Of a stretch of DNA of 64,000 nt, positions 45,454-55,553 are shown in pieces (position 1 is the stretch's first letter; each line of letters starts with the position of its first letter). The translations under genes and the position numbers were made by a program. The stretch is from Methylomonas sp. LL1 (lineage in GTDB: Bacteria; Pseudomonadota; Gammaproteobacteria; Methylococcales; Methylomonadaceae): assembly GCF_015711015.1 (NCBI RefSeq), contig NZ_CP064653.1, positions 3,720,001-3,784,000 of the forward strand, written 5' to 3'. A model generated the notes under the pieces. That model searched no databases. It was not told the DNA's origin and was given only the letters and a program-made list of their open reading frames with translations.

Positions 45454-46911
45454 TCATGCGATCGCCTTCAAGTTTTCCGCTGCCTGGTTCATGCTTTGCA
45501 CCCCCAATTTGGTCTGGCTGATGCCGGCGGCGGTTTCCTTGACGCCGGAGGCAATACTGTTGGTAGCCTCGACTACCTGACTGAAGGCGGCGGATTGCTG
45601 TTTGGCATTCAGCATCACTTGCTGGGCATTTTCATTGGCACTGCTAGCCAGGCCGGCCAGGCTATTGAACAACTCGGAAACCTTGCGCACCGTCTGAGTT
45701 ACTTCGTTGACGGTGCGCGTGCCCTCTTCCGTCATCATGATGGAGGAATTGGTGGCCTTCTGGATGTCGGCCACTAGCAATGCGGTCTGTTCCGCTGACT
45801 TCTTGCTCTCGTCGGCCAGTTTGCGTATTTCGCTGGCCACCACGGCGAAACCCTTGCCGTGCTCGCCGGCGCGGGCGGCTTCGACCGCTGCATTCAATGC
45901 CAGCATGTTGATCTGCCCGGCCAAGTCTTTCAACACGGTGGCAATGCCGCCGATCTGCCCGGTCTGTTCGCCCAAATGCAGAATCTGCCCGGCCATCGTG
46001 CCGATTTTATCCTTCAGCCCGGCCATCGCCGATACGGCCTGACGAGTGGCTTCATCGCCTTGCAAGGTGGCGGCGCCGGCCTTTTCCGTCATCGACGCCG
46101 CGTTTGCCGCCTGCTCGGCCGACTTCCGCGATGAAATGGAAAGTTCTTCGATGGTGGCGGAAGTCTCGTTGGCCGCGGCCGCTTGCTGGCTGGCGGTGCG
46201 TTCGTGTTGATTGACGGTTGCGGCGATTTCGGTCGAGACCGACGAAACCATATTGATTACTTCGTTGATCGGACGGAGGAAATTACGATTTATCAACCAC
46301 AATACCGACAGGCCGATGGCAATCGATAATAATGTGCCTCCGACAATGGATAGCGATGAAATTGTTTGAATGCTTTCCGCGTCCCCGGTTCTCCGAGCCA
46401 GCAGGGTTTCTTCCTCGCGGTACATGTCATCCCTTATGCTACGAATATCGTCCATCAGATTCTTGCCGGTTCCGCTGGAAATAATGAGTTTCGCTTCGTC
46501 CTTCTTGCCGGCTTTATGTAATGAAATGGTTTTCTCCATGATGTCGATCTTTTGCTTGGATAAATCGCTTATCGCCTTCAACCGCTGAATTTGCGCCGGA
46601 TTATCCTTAACCAATTCCAAGGTGGTGTTCAGGCTGTCCTGAATCTTGCTCACTGCCTTGGTATAGGGCTCGAGAAACACCTCGTCGGAACTGTAAAGAT
46701 AGCCGCGCTGTCCTGTTTCGGCATCGATCAGCCGGCGCAACAGTTTTTCCAATTCCCCTTTAACCTCGTAAGAATGGGTAACCCAAGCCATACTCTGTAC
46801 CAAATTACGGGTGGTCACGAATGAAGCGGCACCGTTGATGATCATCAATGCCAGAACCCCGATAAAACCAATCTGAATAATTTTATTCAGCCCCATCCGC
46901 CTTGCATCCAT
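45454..46911 (-). CDS. Methyl-accepting chemotaxis protein with CHASE3-like sensor
   Basis: A 485-residue protein with transmembrane helix 1 (about 11-31), a periplasmic four-helix sensor with the CHASE3 signature [21 protein letters not shown], transmembrane helix 2 (about 190-208), and a cytoplasmic signalling domain with hairpin tip [20 protein letters not shown]. The HAMP part is short. It is the only receptor in the cluster. The ligand is unknown. Confidence 0.93.
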   Translation of the reverse strand: MDARRMGLNKIIQIGFIGVLALMIINGAASFVTTRNLVQSMAWVTHSYEVKGELEKLLRRLIDAETGQRGYLYSSDEVFLEPYTKAVSKIQDSLNTTLELVKDNPAQIQRLKAISDLSKQKIDIMEKTISLHKAGKKDEAKLIISSGTGKNLMDDIRSIRDDMYREEETLLARRTGDAESIQTISSLSIVGGTLLSIAIGLSVLWLINRNFLRPINEVINMVSSVSTEIAATVNQHERTASQQAAAANETSATIEELSISSRKSAEQAANAASMTEKAGAATLQGDEATRQAVSAMAGLKDKIGTMAGQILHLGEQTGQIGGIATVLKDLAGQINMLALNAAVEAARAGEHGKGFAVVASEIRKLADESKKSAEQTALLVADIQKATNSSIMMTEEGTRTVNEVTQTVRKVSELFNSLAGLASSANENAQQVMLNAKQQSAAFSQVVEATNSIASGVKETAAGISQTKLGVQSMNQAAENLKAIA

Positions 46912-46954
46912 AAGTCACCTCAAAAGTATTATTGATAGCTGCTTGGTTGTTTTT

Positions 46955-47983
46955 CTACACGTTCTCGTTGACGATCCATTCATCACGCGCCAACAGTACC
47001 GGCAGATCCAGCACCGTCATAGTCCCTCCCGCATATCGCGCGGTGCCGGTAATTTCCGCTCCGTACTGCTCGATGAGCGTCGAAGGCGGCGCTTGCAAGT
47101 CCTCGCGCCGGAGGTAAACCACGTCATGCACTTCATCCACGGCGATCCCAATCAACTGTTCCCCGGGGCCGGTGTCGGAAGCGGCGGAAACGCGGGTGAT
47201 CACGGCCTTGTTGCCCCTGGCGGCGGGCGGCAGGTTTAGCGCGCTACGTGGGTCCATCAACGTCAAAAGGTTGCCTCGCAGGCTCATGACCCCAAGAATA
47301 TGCGGCGGGCAACAGGGTATGGGACTGAAGGGGCCGATGTTGCAAAACTCCTGCACGGCCACCAACTCGATGGCGAAATATTCGCCGCCCAACTCCACCA
47401 CGGCCAATCCCAGTCCGGAATCCTTCTCCTCTTCGGCGGCGCTTTGCCGTAAGGCCATGGCCCGCGCGTGGAACAAGGCCCGAACTTCGGCCGTGGTTTC
47501 CGCATCATAAAAATCGCGGACCGGCGCCGTCGGCTCCTCCATATCGTCTAGGACAGCTATTTGAGGCAATTTGGCCAGTCGCGAGACATCCAGCAGACTG
47601 ACCAAGTCCTCGCCCACGTTTACCACGCCCGCCACGAAGTGCGTCATCGAACTATCGAATTCCGGAGGCGGCTGGATCGAGTCCGATGCCAGTTCAATGA
47701 CCTCGAGCACCTCGCTGACGATCAAGCCCGCCACTTGGCGATCGGTTTTCAGCACTACGACCTGATCGCCGAGGCGGTAATGCCGCGCGGGACGGCCAAA
47801 CCGTAAATGCAGGTCGGTAACGGGCACGATACGGCCACGCAAACTAAACATACCCACAACCCATGGCGGAGCCTCCTCGATGAAAGTCAATTCGGGCAGC
47901 CAGACCGACTCGAACACCTCGGTCGCCTCCAGAGCAAAGCGCGAACCATCGAGATCAAAAATCAGCAAGGAGCGAGAAGCCAC
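46955..47983 (-). CDS. Tandem CheW-domain coupling protein
   Basis: A 342-residue protein with two CheW domains in series (about 1-150 and 190-335; VVGMFSLRGRIVPVTDLH and ILGVMSLRGNLLTLMD). It replaces the usual single CheW and may bridge receptor and kinase in a different array geometry. Between cheR and the receptor gene. Confidence 0.88.
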   Translation of the reverse strand: MASRSLLIFDLDGSRFALEATEVFESVWLPELTFIEEAPPWVVGMFSLRGRIVPVTDLHLRFGRPARHYRLGDQVVVLKTDRQVAGLIVSEVLEVIELASDSIQPPPEFDSSMTHFVAGVVNVGEDLVSLLDVSRLAKLPQIAVLDDMEEPTAPVRDFYDAETTAEVRALFHARAMALRQSAAEEEKDSGLGLAVVELGGEYFAIELVAVQEFCNIGPFSPIPCCPPHILGVMSLRGNLLTLMDPRSALNLPPAARGNKAVITRVSAASDTGPGEQLIGIAVDEVHDVVYLRREDLQAPPSTLIEQYGAEITGTARYAGGTMTVLDLPVLLARDEWIVNENV

Positions 47984-48007
47984 GTCATCACCCCCCAGCG
48001 CGGCTAT

Positions 48008-49129
48008 TCATTGCGCGAGCCATTGCGCCATTTCCGCCGCCGTGATGTCATAGGGCGCTATCGCCGCGTCGCCGGGCAACGAACGGATAATATCCAACGC
48101 AGCGCGCCTGAGGGTTTGTGCGCGTGGCAGGTTTGCCGCGCGCTCGCAAAGCGCCGCCAGTTCCAGCGTGGCGGCGACGCAACCGGGATCGAGATAAAGC
48201 GTTCTGTCCAACAACTTGCCCGCCCGCTCGAAATCGCCTCCTAGCTGGGCCAATTGCGCCAATAGGAAATACGGCGCAGCCGCCAGTGGAGCGATAGACA
48301 ACGCCCGCTGGCAGGTCTGCTCGGCTAGGCCATAGTCGCCCCTATCGGCGAACTCCCGCGCGGTCGCCAGCAAGGCGTCGGCACTAGCCGCCAAAAGAGG
48401 CGCCTGATCGGGTGCGCGTTGCAGCGCGACTGGCGACGGCGGCGGGCGCACATCCGGCAACGCGGCCCCGGCGGCCATGTGCGCCACCCGTTGATACACC
48501 ACGCTTTCGCTGAATAGTCTGCTCTGCATATCCTTCGGATGCAGGCCGGTGAGTTCGGCGTGAGCGGTCATCAAGTAACCGCCTTCGCAAAGAGCCCTCG
48601 CCAGTTTGTTCGCAACCGTCGCCACGGTGTCGGCATCGAAATAAATGAAGACATTGCGGCATAAAATCAAATCCATGTCCCGCAACTCGGCGTCGGGGAA
48701 CGGCTCGGCTACCAGGTCGAGGCGACGGAAACCGACCATGCGCCGGATGCGCTCGTCCAACGCCCACTCGCCACCCTGGAGCCGAAAATAGCGTTGTTGC
48801 AAAGCCGGCGGCACCATCCGAAAAGACCACCGCCCATAGCATCCTCGCCGGGCTTTTGCCAGCGCGGTCGGGTCGATGTCGCTACCGACGATCAAAATGT
48901 TCCAGTCATTGCGCTCCGGCAATAAGCTGTCCACCAACATGGCCAGCGAGTAGGCTTCCTCGCCGCTGGCGCATCCGGCGCTCCACAAGCGCAAAATTTT
49001 TGTATCGCGGCGGCGTTTGATCAACTCCGGCAACAGGCGCAGGAAGAGCAAGTCGAACTGGCCATGATCGCGAAAAAAATAGGTCTCGCCGCTGATCGGC
49101 TTTCCCGCGCTATTCATGAGGCCTGTCAC
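48008..49129 (-). CDS. cheR: CheR-type methyltransferase with TPR C-terminus
   Basis: A 373-residue protein. The SAM-dependent methyltransferase domain starts almost at once (SGETYFFRDHGQFD, LWSAGCASGEEAYSLAML, LILCRNVFIYFD), so the all-helical N-terminal domain of classical CheR is missing or very reduced. C-terminal residues (about 255-350) look like TPR repeats (YGLAEQTCQRALSIAPLAAAPYF). The start overlaps the end of the HD-GYP gene by about 20 bp; Met5 is an alternative start. Confidence 0.9.
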   Translation of the reverse strand: MTGLMNSAGKPISGETYFFRDHGQFDLLFLRLLPELIKRRRDTKILRLWSAGCASGEEAYSLAMLVDSLLPERNDWNILIVGSDIDPTALAKARRGCYGRWSFRMVPPALQQRYFRLQGGEWALDERIRRMVGFRRLDLVAEPFPDAELRDMDLILCRNVFIYFDADTVATVANKLARALCEGGYLMTAHAELTGLHPKDMQSRLFSESVVYQRVAHMAAGAALPDVRPPPSPVALQRAPDQAPLLAASADALLATAREFADRGDYGLAEQTCQRALSIAPLAAAPYFLLAQLAQLGGDFERAGKLLDRTLYLDPGCVAATLELAALCERAANLPRAQTLRRAALDIIRSLPGDAAIAPYDITAAEMAQWLAQ

Positions 49130-50246
49130 CGTTTTTATAGTCGCGGGAAACGGTTAAAAAATCATCCAAGCAAGCCAGAAAGGCGTCAACCACGTCGGGA
49201 TCGAAGTGGCGTCCGCGCTCGCCGGCAATAATGCCGCGCGCTTGCTCGATCGACATCGGTGCTTTATAGACCCGAGGCGAAACCAGCGCGTCGAAGACAT
49301 CGGCCACGGCCATCAGTCTGGCGGGAATCGGAATGGCGTCGTTTTTTTGGCCGTCTGGATAACCGCTGCCGTCCCATTTTTCATGATGAAAATGGGTAAT
49401 TTGCTTGGCAATGTCTAGGAACTCGACGCTACGGCCGGCATCGCGCACGGCGCGCTCGATGGCTTGCGCTCCCAGCAGGCTGTGAGTTTTCATGATGGCC
49501 CATTCCTGTTCGGTCAACTTACCGGGTTTGAGCAGGATATGATCGGGTATGCCCACCTTGCCGATGTCGTGCAGCGGCGCGGACTTGGCCAACAGTTCCA
49601 CGACCTTGTCGGTCAGAAAGCCTGAAAAGCGGGGATGGTCTTGCAAGCGTTCGGCCAAGATACGCACATATTCCTGGGTACGATGGATGTGGTAGCCCGT
49701 TTCCGGATCGCGGGTTTCGGCCAGCTCGGCCAAGGCCTTGATGGTAACATCTTGAATCAGTTGAATATCCTGCGTGCGGGATTCGACCTCGGCTTCCAGG
49801 TAGGCGTTCTGGTTCGCCAACCGGTCGCGGGCATGCTTGAGTTCGAGCTGGGTGCGCACCCGCGCCAGAATGATGGGCGGGCGGTAAGGTTTGGCGATGT
49901 AATCCACCGCACCGAGCGTCAGACCGCGCTCCTCGTCTTCGCTGGAATCCAGCCCGGTGACGAATATAACCGGAATATCGCGGGTCGCGGCATTGTCACG
50001 CAGGCGAGCGAGTACATCATAGCCGTCCATGTCCGGCATCAAGACGTCGAGCAGGATCAAATCCGGTTTCAGCGGACCGGCGGCGATCTGTAATGCGCGT
50101 TCTCCGGAAGGGGCGGCTAGGACATTAAAATAGGGCCGTAGGAATCCGCCGAGATTAGACAGATTACTCGGGTCGTCATCGGTGATCAGGATGGTGGCCG
50201 GTGAAATAGCCGCCGACGTAAAGAGGTTTATATCCAAATCGTGCAA
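49110..50246 (-). CDS. HD-GYP response regulator (RpfG-like)
   Basis: Receiver domain (ILITDDDPSNLSN, LILLDVLMPDMDG) followed by an HD-GYP domain with HDIGKVGIP and WDGSGYPDG, indicating cyclic di-GMP phosphodiesterase activity. A TTG at 50246 with an AGGGGGA ribosome-binding site gives 378 residues; the open frame extends to a TTG at 50351 without a good site. First gene of the chemosensory cluster, and the most likely output: receptor signals changing c-di-GMP. Confidence 0.9.
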   Translation of the reverse strand: MHDLDINLFTSAAISPATILITDDDPSNLSNLGGFLRPYFNVLAAPSGERALQIAAGPLKPDLILLDVLMPDMDGYDVLARLRDNAATRDIPVIFVTGLDSSEDEERGLTLGAVDYIAKPYRPPIILARVRTQLELKHARDRLANQNAYLEAEVESRTQDIQLIQDVTIKALAELAETRDPETGYHIHRTQEYVRILAERLQDHPRFSGFLTDKVVELLAKSAPLHDIGKVGIPDHILLKPGKLTEQEWAIMKTHSLLGAQAIERAVRDAGRSVEFLDIAKQITHFHHEKWDGSGYPDGQKNDAIPIPARLMAVADVFDALVSPRVYKAPMSIEQARGIIAGERGRHFDPDVVDAFLACLDDFLTVSRDYKNGDRPHE

Positions 50247-50351
50247 TCCCGTCCCCCTGTAATTCAAACCGGAATATCCAATTGCCCCCCGTAAGTCTCC
50301 TATTCCAAAGAGAGCCGCCTTACTCCAAGGGCAAGAGCAATGATAAGCCAA

Positions 50352-50642
50352 GCACTTAAACTCTTCTGCTTTTTATCAAATCAAACTCGGGAAAGCAAAT
50401 AGCGATAGACTATGATCGAACATGGACCGGGTTTCCAGAACATCCGTGTCCGGCCAGGTTTTTATATTTGACGCTATCGGCGTTCTCGTCTTGGTCGGAG
50501 TCCCTTTCGAGCTTGCAAAATAACCACGGGTACTTTTCGGCCGGCAAGCACCGACTTTGCCACGGAATTTAAGGATTAGGCTAGGGAAATTTTTGACAAT
50601 CGTTTTTACGACAAGCGCGAATTAAGTATTGAGGGCTGACCG
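50352..50642. other. Intergenic region upstream of chemosensory operon
   Basis: There is no gene here. The promoter of the minus-strand chemosensory operon should be here, but I cannot assign -35/-10 boxes with confidence. Confidence 0.4.
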
Positions 50643-51782
50643 CTAGCAGGCAAAGTTATCCGGCAGCCAGCCTCTTGCCACGCAATCGCGAAAACTCCAA
50701 TGCAACATGGTCTCGGTTTTATAACTCCAGAAGAACCAGCCCAGGTATTTTTCAAAGCAGGCCAGTTGGGCGGCGGCATAACCGCGATAGGCTAGATTCA
50801 ATTGGAAATCGTCCATGGTGTTTTGCGGATAATCGAATGCACCGGCGGCCCAAGTCTCGGTCATTTTCAAATCCAGGCCCAGACTCCATTCGCCGACATA
50901 GGTGGGGAGGCCGGAATGGGTGATGATGTCCTCGGCCTCGTTCTTCCAGTCAACAACGGCTTTTTGCAGGTGTCCGAAGATATCCAGTTCGACATCTTCC
51001 CGCACAAAGCACTGGTAGCGGTGGATGTCGAATATCACATTTTGATAGCCCGGACCGGATATAAAGCCCTGATAGTCGCGGAAGCCGCGAAAGCCGTCAT
51101 GAAACACCACGGCAACTTGTTCCGCGTTACAGTATTGGCGAATGGCTCGATAACCGGCCAGGGTATAACGCTGCAACAACGCGGTGTCCAGGTCCCAGCG
51201 CGGCTCATTCAGCACTTCGATGCCAAGCAAGACTGGCCGATTGGCGTAGCGTTGCGCCAGCCGCTCCAGGGTTTTTACCGCATATTCGATATAGGCTTCC
51301 TGGGTATGCCATTCGCAAACATCTTGAATGCCGCCATTATCGAAGCCGTTTTGGCAACCGGGGGCCGCGTGCAAATCGACCAGGATCGATAGGCCAAATT
51401 CCTCGGCCCAATCAAAAGCCCGATCCAATATCTCGACGCCGCCTTGCACAAAAGGATGGCGGTTTTCGCCATAGCTTGGATGGTAAGGATAATCGGCCGC
51501 GAACAACCAGTGTCCGACCGGGATTCTGACTGCGTTGATACCGATTTGGGCCAGCCAGGCGAAATCGTCGCGGCGGATGAAAATGTTCCAATGTTCTCTC
51601 AAGCGCGGCCCGGCCTGCTTGCCCAGTTCAACGCACCACGCGGTTTCATCCCGCGCGGACAGGCCTTCGAACAGACTGGGCGTCATCCATTTTTCCAGTA
51701 CCAGCCAGCCGCCGAGGTTGACGCCACGGACTTTTTTGCCGAGTATTCTCGGTTGGCTTTGCATCATCGGTGCCTGTCTCAT
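50643..51782 (-). CDS. Glycoside hydrolase family 5 (exo-beta-1,3-glucanase-like)
   Basis: A 379-residue protein. KVRGVNLGGWLVLEKWMTPSLFEG is the start typical of GH5 glucan 1,3-beta-glucosidases. The acid/base Glu is in GIEVLNEPRWD and the nucleophile Glu in TYVGEWSLGLD. No signal peptide is seen, so it may act in the cytoplasm or be exported otherwise. It starts 1 bp after the stop of the upstream ABC gene (minus strand), so the two are translationally linked. The substrate may be a beta-glucan. Confidence 0.88.
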   Translation of the reverse strand: MRQAPMMQSQPRILGKKVRGVNLGGWLVLEKWMTPSLFEGLSARDETAWCVELGKQAGPRLREHWNIFIRRDDFAWLAQIGINAVRIPVGHWLFAADYPYHPSYGENRHPFVQGGVEILDRAFDWAEEFGLSILVDLHAAPGCQNGFDNGGIQDVCEWHTQEAYIEYAVKTLERLAQRYANRPVLLGIEVLNEPRWDLDTALLQRYTLAGYRAIRQYCNAEQVAVVFHDGFRGFRDYQGFISGPGYQNVIFDIHRYQCFVREDVELDIFGHLQKAVVDWKNEAEDIITHSGLPTYVGEWSLGLDLKMTETWAAGAFDYPQNTMDDFQLNLAYRGYAAAQLACFEKYLGWFFWSYKTETMLHWSFRDCVARGWLPDNFAC

Positions 51783-51783
51783 A

Positions 51784-53484
51784 TCAACATAGAAGGATCT
51801 GCCGCTTGTGCATGGCTTGTATGGTCGGTTGCTTGGTAATCGTCAACAGGGCCGAATCCGGCAGTTTTTGGTTAATGATGCGTATCATCTCGACTTCCCC
51901 GTCCGGATCTAGGGAATCAAAGGCTTCTTGCATCAAGATCCATTTGGGTCGTTGCAATAGCAAACGCACCATGCCCAGGCGTTGTTGTTGCTCGCGCTCC
52001 AGATTCTTCTCCCAATCGCCGATATCGTCCAGCTGTGGAATCAATTCCTTAACTCCGGCCAGTTCGAGAGCATATTCGATGTCGGCCTGGCTAAAGTCCG
52101 TGCGGTGGGATGGATAACAGATCGCCGCGCGTAATGCGCCGGTGGGCAGGAAAGGCCGGGGCGGCATGAAAAACATCGGCTCGTCATCCGGCAATTCGAT
52201 GATTCCCTCGCCCCAAGGCCAAAGCCCGGCGATGGCTTTGAATAATTTATTGCCGGTAAACGCGTTACCGGCGATCAAAACCCTGTCGCCCGCCTTGATC
52301 TCTTCGTTAAGACAGGAAATGCAGACAATGCCATCCAGGCGGGTCAGGCATAGATTGTCGAAGCGCAAGACCGACTGCGGTTTTTTTAGCAAATGAATGC
52401 GGCGCGGATCCGGTTTGGCAATCTCTTTTTCCAGTTGGTCGAGCGCACCCGAGAGCCCCAATACACGCTCAACCGAAGCGCGCCATTCGGCGACTCGCCC
52501 CATGTTATCCACCGGCCAGGACAAGGCGGACACCATGTGCTGAAAGGATTGGGCCGACTGCATCAATGCACCCAGGGTAATGCTGCCGAGAATGTAGCGT
52601 GGAGCCGATACCAGAATCGGAAATGCCATCGACAGCACCGAATAACCGGAGCTGAACAGCATAATTTTTTCCCAGGCGCTGGTCTGCTGGTTCCAGGCAT
52701 TGATGATGTCGCCAAACAGTTTGTGAAAATGCGGATTTTCATGGCGTTCGCCATGAATCAGCGCAATGGCCAGCGAGTTTTCGCGCGCCTTTACCAGGGC
52801 AAAGCGGAAATTGGCCTCGACCGTTTGCCTATCGTCGGTAGCCTTGGTCAGGGGGCGGCCTATCCACCAGCCCAGCATCGAAGCGCTGGCGGCGTAAATC
52901 ATCGCAATCAAGACCAAATGCCCTTGTATCGACATTTCCACGATGCCCAGATCCAATATCACGGTGCCGGATAAGTCCCACAAAATCTCGGTAAAACTGA
53001 TCAGCAGCAGAACGCTGTACAACAAACTATGAACCAGATCAATGGCATATTCGGTAGCAATCCGAATGTCCTCGGCGATGCGTCCATCCGGGTTATCGTG
53101 CTTGCCCGGAATATGCGTTACCAGATAGTGGCGGCCGTCGTGCATCCATTGGCCGATTAATTTATCCGTCAACCAGCCGCGCCAATCCAGTTGTATGCGA
53201 CGCTTGACCTTTAAATGGGTGACGGTAATCGCCATGTTGGCGATGAAAATCAAAACAATCAGGCCTATCTGAGTAAAGAACCGCGACATCGAGCGTTGAT
53301 CGAGGGCGTCGAATAAATCGGCGCTCCATATCGTGATGATGACCGAGATGGCGATTTGCAAGATAGTCAGCAGCAACAACGCCAAGGATAACCCTCGGAT
53401 AGTCGCTTTGTTTTCCGAGTACCAAAAAGGTCCCGCTAGACGGATAAATTGAATGAAAAATCTGCTGGTGGTCTGCAAGGCCAT
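51784..53484 (-). CDS. SbmA/BacA-type ABC protein with degenerate ATPase
   Basis: A 566-residue protein with six transmembrane helices (about 20-330, ABC_membrane_2 type) and a nucleotide-binding-like domain (about 375-566). The fold is retained (AIAGLWPWGEGIIELP, RPFLPTGALRAAICYP, QQQRLGMVRLLLQRPKWIL), but every catalytic motif is altered: Walker A is GNAFTGNKLF, the Q-loop Gln is Pro (FFMPPRPFLP), the signature is NLEREQQQR, the Walker B Asp is Gln (ILMQEAFDSLD), and the switch His is Lys (TITKQPTI). It is probably inactive as an ATPase, or works by another energy source, as the SbmA/BacA transporters do. Confidence 0.87.
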   Translation of the reverse strand: MALQTTSRFFIQFIRLAGPFWYSENKATIRGLSLALLLLTILQIAISVIITIWSADLFDALDQRSMSRFFTQIGLIVLIFIANMAITVTHLKVKRRIQLDWRGWLTDKLIGQWMHDGRHYLVTHIPGKHDNPDGRIAEDIRIATEYAIDLVHSLLYSVLLLISFTEILWDLSGTVILDLGIVEMSIQGHLVLIAMIYAASASMLGWWIGRPLTKATDDRQTVEANFRFALVKARENSLAIALIHGERHENPHFHKLFGDIINAWNQQTSAWEKIMLFSSGYSVLSMAFPILVSAPRYILGSITLGALMQSAQSFQHMVSALSWPVDNMGRVAEWRASVERVLGLSGALDQLEKEIAKPDPRRIHLLKKPQSVLRFDNLCLTRLDGIVCISCLNEEIKAGDRVLIAGNAFTGNKLFKAIAGLWPWGEGIIELPDDEPMFFMPPRPFLPTGALRAAICYPSHRTDFSQADIEYALELAGVKELIPQLDDIGDWEKNLEREQQQRLGMVRLLLQRPKWILMQEAFDSLDPDGEVEMIRIINQKLPDSALLTITKQPTIQAMHKRQILLC

Positions 53485-53693
53485 ACTCCTAATTCAGGTG
53501 AGTGGCCAATATACAAACTAGGCGCGCTAATAACAATACTCAGGCGGACTCGCCTGAATGCGGGCGATAGACCTTGCCAGCAGCGAGTGAGTTAAAAAGA
53601 CTGTTAAAAGCAGGGAAATAGCGCGGATATTGTGGCTATCGCCGGGTTTGCTGCGATTGGCAATCCCGGCTTTTTGCGGCTAAAAAACCAACG

Positions 53694-54950
53694 TTAGCGT
53701 TTCATCGAATCGAAAAATTCGGCATTGGTTTTGAAATCCTTCAACTTGCCCAGCAAGAATTCGGATGCGGCCAATTCGTCCATCGGTTGCAGAATCTTGC
53801 GCAGAATCCAGGTTTTTTGCAGTTCGTCGGGATCGACCAGATATTCTTCGCGACGGGTACCGGAACGGTTGATGTTGATGGCGGGGTAAATACGTTTTTC
53901 GGCGATTTTACGTTCCAGGTGCAGTTCCATGTTACCGGTGCCTTTGAATTCCTCAAAGATCACCTCGTCCATCCTGGAGCCGGTTTCGACCAGTGCGGTA
54001 GCGATAATCGTCAAGCTGCCGCCTTCCTCGATATTCCGCGCCGCGCCGAAAAAGCGCTTGGGTTTTTCCAGCGCGTTGGCGTCGACACCGCCCGACAACA
54101 GTTTGCCGGAAGACGGCACCACCATGTTATAAGCGCGCGCCAGACGGGTGATAGAGTCTAACAGGATAACCACGTCGTGCTTATGTTCGACCATGCGCCG
54201 GGCTTTTTCGATCACCATGTCCGCCACCTGAACGTGGCGGGTCGCCGGTTCGTCGAAGGTACTGGAAACCACCTCGCCACGCACGCAACGTTCCATTTCC
54301 GTTACCTCTTCCGGACGTTCGTCGATCAACAGCACGATCAGATAACACTCGGGATTCTTCTCGGCAATCGCATGGGCAATGCTTTGCATGATCATGGTCT
54401 TGCCGGCTTTGGGTGGTGACACAATCAAGCCGCGCTGGCCCTTGCCGATCGGCGCGATCAAATCAATGATGCGGGCGGTCAAGTCTTCGCTGGTACCGTT
54501 GCCCTGTTCCAGGCGGAAACGCTTGTTGGCGAATAATGGGGTCAGGTTGGAAAAGGAAATCTTGTTTTTGGCGTGTTCGGGCGATTCGAAGTTGATGCTT
54601 TCCACTTTAAGCATCGCAAAGTAACGTTCGCCTTCTTTCGGCGGCCGAATCTTACCGCTGACCGTATCCCCTGTACGCAAACCGAAACGTCTGATTTGGC
54701 TGGGCGAGACATAGATGTCATCGGGTCCCGCCAGATAAGAACAACCCGGCGTCCTAAGAAAACCAAACCCGTCTTGCAATATTTCCAGAACCCCATCGCC
54801 GAAAATGTCTTCGCCGCTTTTCGCCTGCTTTTTCAGGATAGAAAAAATCAGCTCCTGTTTTCTGGCTCTATCGATATTTTCAAGGCCAAGGGTTTCTGCT
54901 ATGGAAATAATTTCACTGACTTGTTTAAGTTTTAACTCGGTAAGGTTCAT
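53694..54950 (-). CDS. rho: Transcription termination factor Rho
   Basis: A 418-residue protein, the canonical length. N-terminal RNA-binding domain ([16 protein letters not shown]), Walker A PPKAGKT, then [37 protein letters not shown] (split here for length in the family comparison) and the C-terminal [21 protein letters not shown]. Order rho, trxA, then divergent rhlB is a common gammaproteobacterial arrangement. Confidence 0.97.
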   Translation of the reverse strand: MNLTELKLKQVSEIISIAETLGLENIDRARKQELIFSILKKQAKSGEDIFGDGVLEILQDGFGFLRTPGCSYLAGPDDIYVSPSQIRRFGLRTGDTVSGKIRPPKEGERYFAMLKVESINFESPEHAKNKISFSNLTPLFANKRFRLEQGNGTSEDLTARIIDLIAPIGKGQRGLIVSPPKAGKTMIMQSIAHAIAEKNPECYLIVLLIDERPEEVTEMERCVRGEVVSSTFDEPATRHVQVADMVIEKARRMVEHKHDVVILLDSITRLARAYNMVVPSSGKLLSGGVDANALEKPKRFFGAARNIEEGGSLTIIATALVETGSRMDEVIFEEFKGTGNMELHLERKIAEKRIYPAININRSGTRREEYLVDPDELQKTWILRKILQPMDELAASEFLLGKLKDFKTNAEFFDSMKR

Positions 54951-55125
54951 AAGGGTTATGGGAAATGAGGATAAGCAAACGGCATGAAACCGTTTACGAC
55001 AGAAGTGGCTGTTGGAATTATTATGGACGTCTTAGAAGCGTAAGAAGCAAGCGCCGAAGATTTTAGCGCAATAACCGGACTTATCAAAACGTTTTGTGAC
55101 AAGTCCGGTAATCGGGAGCGTATTG

Positions 55126-55452
55126 CTAGATATTGCTATCGATAAAAGCGGTCAGCTGCGATTTGGTCAGAGCGCCGACCTTAGTCGCCTCGACTTCGCC
55201 GCCCTTGAACAGCATCAGCGTCGGAATGCCGCGTACGCCGTAATGTTGGGGGGTTTTAGGGTTTTCGTCGATATTCAGCTTGGCAATGGTCAATTTGCCT
55301 TGATACTCAGCTGCGACTTCATCCAGAACCGGGGCAATCATTTTGCAAGGACCGCACCATTCCGCCCAATAATCCACTAAAACCGCACCGTTGGCTTTAA
55401 TTACGGTATCGTTGAAATCAGCATCTGATACATGAAGGACTAAGTCGCTCAC
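55126..55452 (-). CDS. trxA: Thioredoxin 1
   Basis: A 108-residue thioredoxin with the active site WAEWCGPCK and cis-Pro in GIPTLMLF. I prefer the GTG start at 55452 (protein [10 protein letters not shown]), because GGAG sits 6 bp upstream and the length fits; the ATG at 55464 would overlap this ribosome-binding site. General protein disulfide reductase. Confidence 0.95.
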   Translation of the reverse strand: MSDLVLHVSDADFNDTVIKANGAVLVDYWAEWCGPCKMIAPVLDEVAAEYQGKLTIAKLNIDENPKTPQHYGVRGIPTLMLFKGGEVEATKVGALTKSQLTAFIDSNI

Positions 55453-55553
55453 GCCATTCTCCAAAAGTTTACAAAGTAAAAACTATAGAATCGACCCATT
55501 GCAATTGTCAATCGATTTCAACCTAACGCTATTTTACGTTATCCTATCACGCT

